Origin: Actinopolymorpha pittospori
GTDB lineage: Bacteria > Actinomycetota > Actinomycetes > Propionibacteriales > Actinopolymorphaceae
Reading direction: 5' to 3'
Length of the DNA stretch: 64,000 nt
Assembly (NCBI RefSeq): GCF_014873875.1
Contig: NZ_JADBEM010000001.1
Location: 1,984,001 to 2,048,000, forward strand
Shown here: in pieces, positions 9,222-16,870 of the stretch
How the letters are laid out: each line of letters opens with the position of its first letter
Position numbering within the stretch: the first letter of the stretch is position 1
Notes under the pieces: generated by a model
The model's input: the letters and a program-made list of their open reading frames with translations, nothing else
Database searches by the model: none
Told to the model about the DNA's origin: nothing
Translations under genes and position numbers: made by a program

Positions 9222-11173
9222 GCGCGTCCACGACCGCCGCGCTTCCCTCTGACACCGTCCCCACGGCCGACCGCACCGGCCGGCTCGCCCTGGTCTCCAC
9301 CGGCGCCAGCATCGCGCTGTTCACCGTGACCGGGCTGCTCGGCCCGTCCGTCGTCGTCCTCACCCTGCCGCAGCGGGCCGCCTGGCGCCCGCCGTACTGG
9401 TGGGACGCGCATCCACCACCGTCGCTGGTCGTCGGACTCGCGCTGGGCGGCCTCGTCGTCGGTGCGTACGGCCTGTATCTCGGCTTCCGAGCCCTCGCCG
9501 CGGGCTGGCGGCCCCGACCGGCCCGACTGGTCGCCCTCGGAGTGGTCGGCGTGACCGCACTGACGCTGGTGCCGCCGATGACCTCGGGCGACGTCCTCAT
9601 GTACGCCGCCTACGGTCGCATCGCCGAGCTGGGCGGCGACCCGTACCACGCCTCCCCGGCCGACGTCGCCATGCTCGGCTACGACCCGGTGGTCGCGGCG
9701 ATCGAGCGGCCGTGGCAGGACGCCACCTCCGTCTACGGTCCGGTCGGCACCTGGCTGCAGCAGGCGGCCGCCTGGCTCGGCGCCGGCTCGACCCACGCGA
9801 CCGTGTTCGGGCTGCAGGTCACCAACGCAGTCGCCTTCCTCGCCATCGGCTGCCTGAGCCTGGTCCTGGCCGGGCGGGACCCCGCGGCCCGGGCCCGCGC
9901 CGCGCTGTGCGTGCTGGCCAACCCGATCCTGATCTGGGCGGTGGTCGCGGGCGCGCACAACGACGCGCAGGCCGTGGTCTTCGCGGTCGCCGCGCTGGTG
10001 GTGGTGCGCAGGTCGCCGTTCGCTGCCGGCCTCCTGCTCGGCCTCGGCGGTTCGGTGAAGCTGACCGTCGGTCTGTACGGGCTCGCGCTGGTGTGGAGTC
10101 TGCGCCGGTCGCCGCGGTCGATGGTGATGCTGTGCCTGGGCTCGCTGGTGACGCTCGGCGGGACGTACGTGTTCGCGGGACCGCACGTGTTCGACCGGGT
10201 ACTGATGGCGCCGAGCTTCGTCTCCTCCGGTACGCCGTGGCGGCTGCTGTTCGGGCCGCTGCACCTGTTCGTGTTGCCCGAGTCGGCGGCCCGGGCGCTG
10301 ATCGGCGTGGCATCGGCAGTCACGACGGTGCTGCTCGCCGCCCTGCTGTGGCGGGCGCTGCCGGGACCGGGGATCCGGCCCGCGGACGAGGACGGGCGCG
10401 GTGATCCCAGACCCGAGGCGGTGCGCGCCGCCGCGGCGCTGTGCCTGGCCTGGGTGTTCACGACGCAGTACAGCCTGCCGTGGTACGACCTGCTCGGGTG
10501 GGTGCCACTCGCCGCCCTGCTCGCCAGCCGGCTCGACCCGATGGTGGTGGTGCGCTCGGGGATGATGGCGATGGCCTACGTGCCCGGCCGGGTGGTCGAG
10601 CTTCCCTCCGGACTGGGCTTCGTCGTCGACCGGATCCGGGACACCGTGACGCCGCTGGTCCAGTTCGCGGTCCTGGTGTGGCTGGTGCGCTGGTGCGTCC
10701 AACGCGGAGACCACGCCGGACCGAGAGAGGATGTGGGTATGCGCACGCGTTCGGGCGGCTCGTGGTCCCGGTTCGGAGACGGACCGCCCATCCTGCTCTA
10801 CGACGGCGACTGCGCCTTCTGCACCCGCAGCGTGGACGTCCTCGAGCGGTGGACGCACACCCGTGCGCAGTTGCTGCCCTGGCAGTTCGCCGACCTCGCG
10901 GCGGTGGGGACGACACAGGCCCGGGCCGAACGCGAGGTGCTCTGGGTGGGGCAGGACGGCCGCATCGACGGCGGCGCGCAGGCCGTGGCCCGGCTGCTGC
11001 TGCACGCCAGAGGCGGCTGGTCCGTCCTCGGAGCCCTGCTGCGCGTTCCGCCGGTGCGCTGGATCGCCCACGTCGTCTACCGCGCCATCGCCAACAACCG
11101 TCACCGACTCCCGGGCGGTACCCCCGCCTGCGCACTCCCGGCACAGGACCGGCCCGGAGGCGGCGGCCCCTGA
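9218..11173 (+). CDS. GT-C mannosyltransferase-like membrane protein fused to a DCC (DUF393) domain
   Basis: From the GTG at 9218, overlapping the upstream stop, the frame gives 651 residues. Residues 1 to about 500 are a polytopic GT-C protein of the polyprenol-phosphomannose-dependent (MptB/GT87-like) type, with repeated helices and the loop MTSGDVLMYAAYGRIAELGG. The last about 130 residues form a DCC family thiol-disulfide oxidoreductase domain with the signature LLYDGDCAFC and the C-terminal NRHRLPGG region. There is no stop between them. An internal in-frame ATG at 10739 with AGAGAGG about 9 nt upstream could also start a separate DCC protein. A 651-residue fusion, a restart product, or both are possible. 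Confidence 0.8.
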   Translation: MSASTTAALPSDTVPTADRTGRLALVSTGASIALFTVTGLLGPSVVVLTLPQRAAWRPPYWWDAHPPPSLVVGLALGGLVVGAYGLYLGFRALAAGWRPRPARLVALGVVGVTALTLVPPMTSGDVLMYAAYGRIAELGGDPYHASPADVAMLGYDPVVAAIERPWQDATSVYGPVGTWLQQAAAWLGAGSTHATVFGLQVTNAVAFLAIGCLSLVLAGRDPAARARAALCVLANPILIWAVVAGAHNDAQAVVFAVAALVVVRRSPFAAGLLLGLGGSVKLTVGLYGLALVWSLRRSPRSMVMLCLGSLVTLGGTYVFAGPHVFDRVLMAPSFVSSGTPWRLLFGPLHLFVLPESAARALIGVASAVTTVLLAALLWRALPGPGIRPADEDGRGDPRPEAVRAAAALCLAWVFTTQYSLPWYDLLGWVPLAALLASRLDPMVVVRSGMMAMAYVPGRVVELPSGLGFVVDRIRDTVTPLVQFAVLVWLVRWCVQRGDHAGPREDVGMRTRSGGSWSRFGDGPPILLYDGDCAFCTRSVDVLERWTHTRAQLLPWQFADLAAVGTTQARAEREVLWVGQDGRIDGGAQAVARLLLHARGGWSVLGALLRVPPVRWIAHVVYRAIANNRHRLPGGTPACALPAQDRPGGGGP

Positions 11174-11398
11174 CGCCGGAGCGTGCGTGTCGGCTGCGGT
11201 CATCGGGGAACGATCAGGGCATTTCTCGCGTCTGCCTGTCGAACGGCCGCACGGGATCGCCCCGTGCACCGCGACAACCGAACGTGACCGAACGCCGGCC
11301 ACCTCCCGCTCCTGCGTGGCGCACCGGAGGGTCGCGGTTGGAGAGGGAACGACCGGCGCCGGTTCGCCCGGTGGAAACCCGGTGGAAGAGGTGCGGCG

Positions 11399-12491
11399 AT
11401 GACCGCGACAGTGGAAACGACCGTGCTCGCGCGGTGGGATGCGCTGGCCCGCGAGCACCACGTCCCCTGGACCGACGTGCTGCTGATCGGCGTCAACCTG
11501 TACGGCATCCGCACTCCGCTCGGTGCCCGCGTCCGGCTCCGGGTGCGGGTCGCGGGTGAGCGGACGTCCCGGCTGGTCGTCGTCCCCTCCGGCCGACCCG
11601 ACTCGCCCTTCGAGGTGTTGGGCGATCGGCTGTGCGTCGACGGCCGGCGGGTCGCGACCATCGAACGACGGGCCCTGGACGACGCCGTACCCGGCTACCT
11701 CCGGCGCCGGGACGGACGGCGCTGGCGGGCCGCGACCCTGAACCCGAACTCGCGGAGCAGGTGCACCGGGTGCGCGTTCTGCCCGACGTCGCTGGAGGAC
11801 GCCGTCGATCCGCGGCTGCGGCTGGAGGACGAGATCTCCGCCCTCCTCGCGGGACTGGAGGCGCAGCTCCCGCCCGGCGGCTCGCTCGGCGACCTGACGG
11901 AGATGACGATCTCCACCGGGTGCTTCCACACCGAGGCCGCCGCCCTCACGCACCTGCGCACGGTGCGACGGGTGCTGACCGACCGGGGGCTGACGCCGCG
12001 GATCGGCCTGCTCACCTCGGTTCTGCGCAGCCAGGCCGCGTTCGAGGAGATCGCCGCCGAGGTCGGGCCGTTCCTGCTCTACCTCACCGCGGAGTGCGGC
12101 TCCCGGCGTGACGTCCTGCTCAAGTCCAGCAAGGCGAGCCTGCTGCCGGAGGAGATGCCCGACCTGTTGGCCCGGGCCGGTGCCGCCGGGCTGGAGACGT
12201 CGTTCACGTACGTCGCCGGTCTCGACCCGTACGCCGAGATGCGCGACTTCCTGCTCTCTGCTGCCGCACGCCACGGTCTTCCCGTCCGTGCAGATCTACC
12301 AGTCGCACACCACCTTGATGGACCTGCTGCGCTCGGAGGAGGCCGGTGACCTGGGCTACTACCTGCGCATCCGGCATGAGCTCGAACGCGCCGCCGCCCC
12401 GATGGGGCTGGTCCCGGAACGATGGCGGTGCTACCGCCCGCTGTGGTACTCGACGTACGCCGGTCGGTCCCTGACAGGTCCGTGCCGATGA
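11399..12491 (+). CDS. Radical SAM-like protein, with an apparent +1 frameshift near 12255
   Basis: The frame from ATG 11399 (GAGG 8 nt upstream) encodes an about 110-residue N-terminal domain and then RCTGCAFCPTS, three cysteines at residues 122, 125 and 128. It continues TIS(T)GCF, LTAECGSRRD and TSFTYVAGLDP, a radical SAM-like barrel pattern. After MRDFLLS (about 12259) this frame becomes nonsense and stops at 12349, while the +1 frame carries the natural continuation PHATVFPSVQIYQSH to 12491. That TGA overlaps the ATG of the next gene, so it is the authentic end; the intact protein would be about 363 residues. The cluster is CX2CX2C, not the canonical CX3CX2C. Substrate unknown. The shift lies in CTGCTCTCTGCTG, which could be a sequencing slip, a real mutation or, less likely, programmed. 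Confidence 0.7.
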
Positions 12492-12925
12492 CGCGGCTCA
12501 CGGTCCGCGGGCGCCGCCACGACCATGCAGGAGCGCGGGCCTACGTGCTCGACCGCCGGATCACCGGCCACGACAGCTTCCGACCGGCCGACCTGCTCGT
12601 CGAGGGCTCCCCGAGTCACCGGACGCTCGCCCGGGTGCGGGTGCTCACCCTCGACGATCTGACGCTGGTCTGTCCGCTTCCCGACCAGCCGGCGCTGACG
12701 CAGGAGTGGGAGGGCGTCCTGGTGCTGCCGGACACCCCTCGCGCCACGGACCTGCCCGCCGACCTGGCCGCGTCCCTCGCCGCCGTCGGGATCACGCCCG
12801 ACCGGATCGAGGAGGCGCAGCGCCGCTATCTCGCCGGCTTCGTGGCCGAGGCGCGGCCGGGGCCGACGCGGGACGCGCGGGTGGCGGTCGCCGTGTCCGC
12901 CGTACGTCGGGGCCTGGCGGACTGA
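12488..12925 (+). CDS. Small YdeI/OmdA-like protein coupled to the radical SAM gene
   Basis: The 145-residue product starts at an ATG overlapping the upstream stop (ATGA). The N-terminal half is beta-rich (VRVLTLDDLTLVCPLP). The C-terminal helical part (IEEAQRRYLAGFVAEARPGP, then TRDARVAVAVSAV) resembles the C-terminal domain of YdeI/YdhG proteins, where a Tyr-Trp/Phe...TR..R pattern is conserved. I rate that family assignment moderate. Its tight coupling suggests a dedicated partner or substrate-handling subunit for the radical SAM enzyme; no function is known to me. The next gene is convergent. Confidence 0.6.
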   Translation: MTRLTVRGRRHDHAGARAYVLDRRITGHDSFRPADLLVEGSPSHRTLARVRVLTLDDLTLVCPLPDQPALTQEWEGVLVLPDTPRATDLPADLAASLAAVGITPDRIEEAQRRYLAGFVAEARPGPTRDARVAVAVSAVRRGLAD

Positions 12926-12965
12926 CCCGGCTGAGTCGGCTGACTGGGACGGCCCCACCGGGCGC

Positions 12966-13706
12966 TCAGCGGCTGTACAGCTCGAACGACACGGCCGGCC
13001 GGCCACCGAAGCGGTCCGCTGTGCCCGCGGCGAAGCGCCGCAGCAGGTCACTGGCGTACTCCACCGGATCGTGGTCGCCCAGGCCCTCGATGTAGGCGCG
13101 GTGCTCGGCGAGGGAGGCGATCGCCTTGTCCAGCGTGTGGCCGACGTCGACCGCGTGGGAGGGGAACGGGGATCCGGCGACCGCGACCCAGCGCACGCCG
13201 TTCCACGGGGCGAAGCCCTCCTCGACCAGCTCCGGGAAGACCCAGCGGTTGCCGGCGTCGCCCGCGGCGGCCAGGACGGCCCGCCCGACGGCCTGGTGGT
13301 CGGGGGTGTTCCACGCACCTGGCCCCCAGGTGTCGTGATGGTTCAGGGTGACGAGGAGCTCGGGCTGGTGCCGGCGGATCGCCCGGGCGAGGTCGCGGCG
13401 CAGGTCGAGGCTCTCCTCGATCACGCCGTCCCGGTAGCCGAGGAACTCCACCTCGTCCACGCCCACCACGGCGGCGCTGGAGCGCTGCTCCTGCTCCCGG
13501 ACCCGCTCGGCCTGCTCCGGTGGCATGCCGTCGATACCGGCCTCGCCTCGCGTCACGAGGAGGTAGTGGACCTCGTGCCCGGCGGCGGTCCAGGCGGCGA
13601 TCGCCCCGGCCGCGCCGTACTCCAGGTCGTCTGGATGTGCGACGACCGCGAGACAGCGGCGCCAGTCCGTCGGCATGGGCTCCAGATCAGCCACGTGGTC
13701 GGTCAT
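12966..13706 (-). CDS. PIG-L (LmbE) family deacetylase
   Basis: A 246-residue zinc-dependent N-acetylglucosaminyl-type deacetylase. The AHPDD motif (about residues 23-27) supplies two zinc ligands and the general base; the NTPDHQAVGRAV segment carries the third zinc histidine. The same family holds MshB and Mca of mycothiol metabolism, but this copy lacks features that would let me choose among them. Nearby CDVS-type sugar cofactors are not encoded. The ATG at 13706 lies directly upstream of a short gap to the divergent PTH2 gene. Confidence 0.85.
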   Translation of the reverse strand: MTDHVADLEPMPTDWRRCLAVVAHPDDLEYGAAGAIAAWTAAGHEVHYLLVTRGEAGIDGMPPEQAERVREQEQRSSAAVVGVDEVEFLGYRDGVIEESLDLRRDLARAIRRHQPELLVTLNHHDTWGPGAWNTPDHQAVGRAVLAAAGDAGNRWVFPELVEEGFAPWNGVRWVAVAGSPFPSHAVDVGHTLDKAIASLAEHRAYIEGLGDHDPVEYASDLLRRFAAGTADRFGGRPAVSFELYSR

Positions 13707-13848
13707 GGGGGACTCCCTCCAGTCCGATACGGCCCGCTCAACCTATCCACATCGGGTCCGTTGCTGGAGAACCCGGTCACCGTCGGGGCCTCAGGCGGGC
13801 GTCGACACCACGCGCGGCCGGGCCCGGGGCGGCGCGCATACTGGCCCC

Positions 13849-14907
13849 GTGACCGGACCCGTTCACTCCCACGTCGACCCCAACCCGCAGTCCAGTCTCG
13901 ACTCGGGCGGCACGGGTGAACCCCGAACACCGGAGTCCGTCGAAGCGCAGCGCTCCGCGGTGACCTACTGGCGGGAGCACTGGCGACGCCAGGCGGTGGC
14001 AGAGCGGGCGGCCCTGGACCAGGGCGAGCCATGGGCGCTTCCGCTGGTGGTGCGGGTCGAGAAGACCGATCCCCCGACGCACGAGGACGCGATCGCGGCG
14101 TCGGCCCTGGCCGTCGTACGCCTGCTCGCGGATCCAGACAGCGCACCGGGCGGACAATGGCACGCCGACCTCGAACGCTGGACGGACGGCCGGATCCGCA
14201 AGGTCGTCCGCCGGGCCCGTGGTGTCCGCTGGCCGGAGGTCTCCGACCTCCCCGGCGTCACCGTCGAGGTGGCGACGGCGCAGGTGCGCGCGCTGTTGCC
14301 GCACCCGGTCTCGCAGGCTCCGGCGGTGGTGGCCAGGCTGCAGGTGCAGGGCCTTGACCTCTCGCCCCGCTCGGTCCGGGCGCTCGCGGTGGACGCGGCT
14401 GGCGACGCGGACGACAGAGGAAACGCGGACGCGGTGGACTCGGTGGACTCGGGGGACGCGGTGCCGGACGCCGACGTGCGCGACGGCGAGGTTCCGGTCG
14501 ACCGGCCGCAGTCGAACGGCGTTCCCGGTGCCGGGGGCCGGCCTGGAGAGGCGCGACCCGCGGAACCCCGGCCGGCCGGCGAGGCCCCGGGACGTGAGCT
14601 GGCCCGGACCGGTCCGCGCGAGTCGGGAGCGCCTGTGCTCTCGATCGTGCTGGCGCCTTCGGTGCCGATGACGACCGGCAAGGCGTGCGCCCAGGTGGGG
14701 CACGCCGCCCAGCTCGGGATGCTCGAACTCGACCAGGACCTCGTCCTCGCCTGGACGGAGGCCGGCTTTCCGCTGCGGGTCGTCGAGGGGACGCCGACTA
14801 CCTGGGCGCGGATCCTGTCCGGCACGGTGCGCGCGGCCCTGGTCCAGGACGCCGGCTACACCGAGGTCGAGCCGGGCACCCGTACCTGCGCGGCGACCTT
14901 CGGCTGA
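13849..14907 (+). CDS. Protein with C-terminal peptidyl-tRNA hydrolase 2 (PTH2) domain
   Basis: From the GTG at 13849 the product is 352 residues. The last about 95 residues match PTH2: VLSIVLAPSVPMTTGKACAQ then VGHAAQLGML, with the conserved Lys and Gln-His of the active-site region, ending EVEPGTRTCAATFG. The first 170 residues form an unrecognised domain (YWREHWRRQAVAERAALDQG), and residues about 180-260 are an Asp/Ala-rich, low-complexity linker. Actinobacterial PTH2-domain proteins of this layout exist, but whether they cleave peptidyl-tRNA is unclear. CATACT at 13837-13842 sits 6 nt before the GTG, consistent with leaderless start. The frame is open further upstream but without homology. 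Confidence 0.75.
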   Translation: MTGPVHSHVDPNPQSSLDSGGTGEPRTPESVEAQRSAVTYWREHWRRQAVAERAALDQGEPWALPLVVRVEKTDPPTHEDAIAASALAVVRLLADPDSAPGGQWHADLERWTDGRIRKVVRRARGVRWPEVSDLPGVTVEVATAQVRALLPHPVSQAPAVVARLQVQGLDLSPRSVRALAVDAAGDADDRGNADAVDSVDSGDAVPDADVRDGEVPVDRPQSNGVPGAGGRPGEARPAEPRPAGEAPGRELARTGPRESGAPVLSIVLAPSVPMTTGKACAQVGHAAQLGMLELDQDLVLAWTEAGFPLRVVEGTPTTWARILSGTVRAALVQDAGYTEVEPGTRTCAATFG

Positions 14908-14922
14908 CCGCCCGCTGACAGG

Positions 14923-14965
14923 TGCTGGCCGATTGCTGGCCGAATGCTGACCGCCTGCTGGCCGA
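14923..14965. repeat. Short tandem repeat of TGCTGGCCGA
   Basis: Directly after the PTH2 gene stop the unit TGCTGGCCGA appears at 14923, 14934 and 14956, with a diverged copy (TGCTGACCGC) between them. It does not form a clear hairpin and is not coding. Confidence 0.6.
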
Positions 14966-15008
14966 ACCTGTCCTGTCTTCGGGAAGCGGATGCATGAAGC
15001 GCAGGCTC

Positions 15009-15027
15009 TTAGGTTAGCCTTACTTTG
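15009..15027 (+). promoter_or_regulatory. Iron box (DtxR/IdeR/DmdR-type operator)
   Basis: TTAGGTTAGCCTTACTTTG matches the left half and centre of the actinobacterial iron-box consensus (TTAGGTTAGGCTCACCTAA type) and is degenerate on the right. It lies 34 bp before the start of the siderophore-interacting protein gene, the expected place for iron-dependent repression. Confidence 0.75.
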
Positions 15028-15060
15028 CTTCCTAGTCCCGACCTGATCGGAGCCGGCCGG

Positions 15061-16014
15061 ATGTCCACGACCACCGTGAAGAGAGCCTCCCGCCCCCTTC
15101 GTCGACGGCCCGCACCGGCGATGGGCTTCTTCCGGACCGAGGTGACCGGCGTACGGCAGCTCACCCCCAGCATGATCCGGGTCAGCCTCGGCGGCCCCGA
15201 CCTCGCCAGCTTCGTCAACGATGGTCCCGACCAGCGGATCAAGATCTTCCTGCCGTTGCCGGGCCAGCAGGACCCCATGCTGCCGACCGAGCTGGGCGAG
15301 CACGACAACTGGTTCGCCGCCTACCGCGCCATTGCGGCGGACATCCGTCCGACCATGCGGACGTACACGCTCCGCCGGCACCGTCCGGAGACCGGCGAGG
15401 TGGACGTCGACTTCGCCATCCACGGCGACCTCGGCCCTGCCTCCCGCTGGGCGACGACGGCGAAGCGCGGCGACTCGCTCACGATCTTCGGCCCGTACGC
15501 CGACTACGACCCGACTCCCGGCACCGACTGGCAGCTGCTGCTCGGCGACGAGACGGCCCTGCCCGCGATCGGCGCGATCGTCGAGTCGTTGCCGGCCGGC
15601 GTGCAGGTGCACGCGTTCGTGGAGGTCGACGACGAGGCCGAGCAGCAGTCGTACCTCACGATGGGCGACGTGACCTTCACCTGGGTCCACCGGCACACAA
15701 CCGCGAACGCGCTGCCGACCGCGACCTCCGGGTCGGAGGCGAACGCCGCCCAGGCCGGTGGCAGCGTCCAGGTCAGGTCCGCGAGGGGCCCGCTGCTCGA
15801 CGCCGTACGCGCGGCGGAACTCCCGACCGGCAAGCCCTACGTCTGGCTCGGTGGCGAGGCCGGCGCGGTGAAGGAACTGCGCCGGCACCTGGTGAACGAG
15901 CGTGGGATCGCTCGGGAGGACCTCTACTTCGTCGGGTACTGGCGCCGCGGCCGCAGCGAGGACGACGCCTACGCCGCCGCCGAGCGTGGCGAGGTCGACG
16001 AACTCGACGACTAG
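15061..16014 (+). CDS. Siderophore-interacting protein (ferric-siderophore reductase, SIP family)
   Basis: The 317-residue product is a FAD-binding reductase that releases iron from imported ferric siderophores in the cytosol using NAD(P)H. The flavin motif RTYTLRR lies near residue 100, HGDLGPASRWA follows, and the C-terminal SIP domain includes YVWLGGEAGAVKELRRHL and YFVGYWRRGRSEDDA. The ATG at 15061 has GGAG about 9 nt upstream; a further upstream TTG (15025) is inside the iron box and unlikely. Expression should rise under iron limitation given the operator. No siderophore synthesis or uptake genes adjoin it. Confidence 0.92.
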   Translation: MSTTTVKRASRPLRRRPAPAMGFFRTEVTGVRQLTPSMIRVSLGGPDLASFVNDGPDQRIKIFLPLPGQQDPMLPTELGEHDNWFAAYRAIAADIRPTMRTYTLRRHRPETGEVDVDFAIHGDLGPASRWATTAKRGDSLTIFGPYADYDPTPGTDWQLLLGDETALPAIGAIVESLPAGVQVHAFVEVDDEAEQQSYLTMGDVTFTWVHRHTTANALPTATSGSEANAAQAGGSVQVRSARGPLLDAVRAAELPTGKPYVWLGGEAGAVKELRRHLVNERGIAREDLYFVGYWRRGRSEDDAYAAAERGEVDELDD

Positions 16015-16030
16015 GTCGTGTCCTAGCCCC

Positions 16031-16070
16031 GGATCAGAGCTGGATCAGAGCTGGCTGGATCAGAGCTGGA
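16031..16070. repeat. Three copies of GGATCAGAGCTGG between convergent genes
   Basis: Copies start at 16031, 16042 and 16057, the last with a 4-nt insertion before it. The third copy covers the stop codon of the HAD gene, so repeat slippage here could alter that C terminus (VQL). No strong hairpin is formed. Confidence 0.6.
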
Positions 16071-16677
16071 CCGGTGTCAGCGCCTGGCGCAGGCTGGGTG
16101 GCCCCGCGTAGAGGAGACCCGTCATCCCGGCCACGCGGGCCGCGTCGACGTTGCCTGCCTGGTCGTCGACGAACAGGCAGCGGGTGACGTCGACCCCGGC
16201 GATCGCGGCGGCGTGCACGTAGACGCGGGAGTCGGGCTTGGCGACGCCGATCCGTGCGGTGTTGACGATCGCGTCCACCTGGTCGAGGAGGCCGAGGGCG
16301 GCGAGATCGTCCTCCAGGCGCGTCGTGGCGTTCGTGACCAGGACCACCGGGACGTGTGCGCGGGCCGCGGCGAGGATCGCGAGGACGTCCGGGTCGACCC
16401 GGCCGACCGGACGTGACCACGCCTCGACCAGCGTCCGTGCGCGGTCGGCCGAGCCGCACAGGTCGTGCAGGTCCTCGGCGATCCCGGCCCGCCACTCGGC
16501 GTCACTGACCTGCCCGGTGATCGCCGGCAGCAGCCGGGTGGGATGGAACAGGGTCGCCGCCAGCGTGCCCGTCGCGAGGCCGTAGCCCACCTCGAGGTCA
16601 CCCAGGATGGCCGGGTCCCAGTGGCGTAGGACTCCGTCCAGGTCACACAGGACGGCGTCGAAGGGCAGCGGGTTCAT
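16060..16677 (-). CDS. HAD-superfamily hydrolase (IA type)
   Basis: A 205-residue phosphatase-type HAD protein. Motif I is LCDLDGVL (nucleophile Asp and acid Asp), motif II is LVTNAT, motif III is the Lys in GVAKPDSR, and motif IV is LFVDDQAGN. A small helical cap lies between motifs I and II. The substrate cannot be told. I chose the ATG at 16677 (MNPLPFDAVLCDLDG), which places motif I close to the N terminus as is usual; the frame extends 14 codons further upstream without a visible domain. Confidence 0.88.
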   Translation of the reverse strand: MNPLPFDAVLCDLDGVLRHWDPAILGDLEVGYGLATGTLAATLFHPTRLLPAITGQVSDAEWRAGIAEDLHDLCGSADRARTLVEAWSRPVGRVDPDVLAILAAARAHVPVVLVTNATTRLEDDLAALGLLDQVDAIVNTARIGVAKPDSRVYVHAAAIAGVDVTRCLFVDDQAGNVDAARVAGMTGLLYAGPPSLRQALTPVQL

Positions 16678-16870
16678 GGGCGCCGATGATTCCACGGAGT
16701 ACGCCGACGGGTCTCCCACTTATCGGCGACCGTCGTCCACCGCTGTGGAAACACGCCGCGATTTCTGTGGAAAACGCGGGTAGGCCTGTGGAGAGGGCTG
16801 CGGTCGTGGCGCGTCAAGATCGCCTTGCGGTAGGACATGGCAAGGTCGCAATCAGGACGATTCGCCGTGC

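Noticed and set aside
9077-12274. A 1065-codon open frame on the minus strand
   Set aside because: It is antisense to the glycosyltransferase, GT-C/DCC and radical SAM genes, is Arg/Gly/Gln-rich and lacks any recognisable motif.
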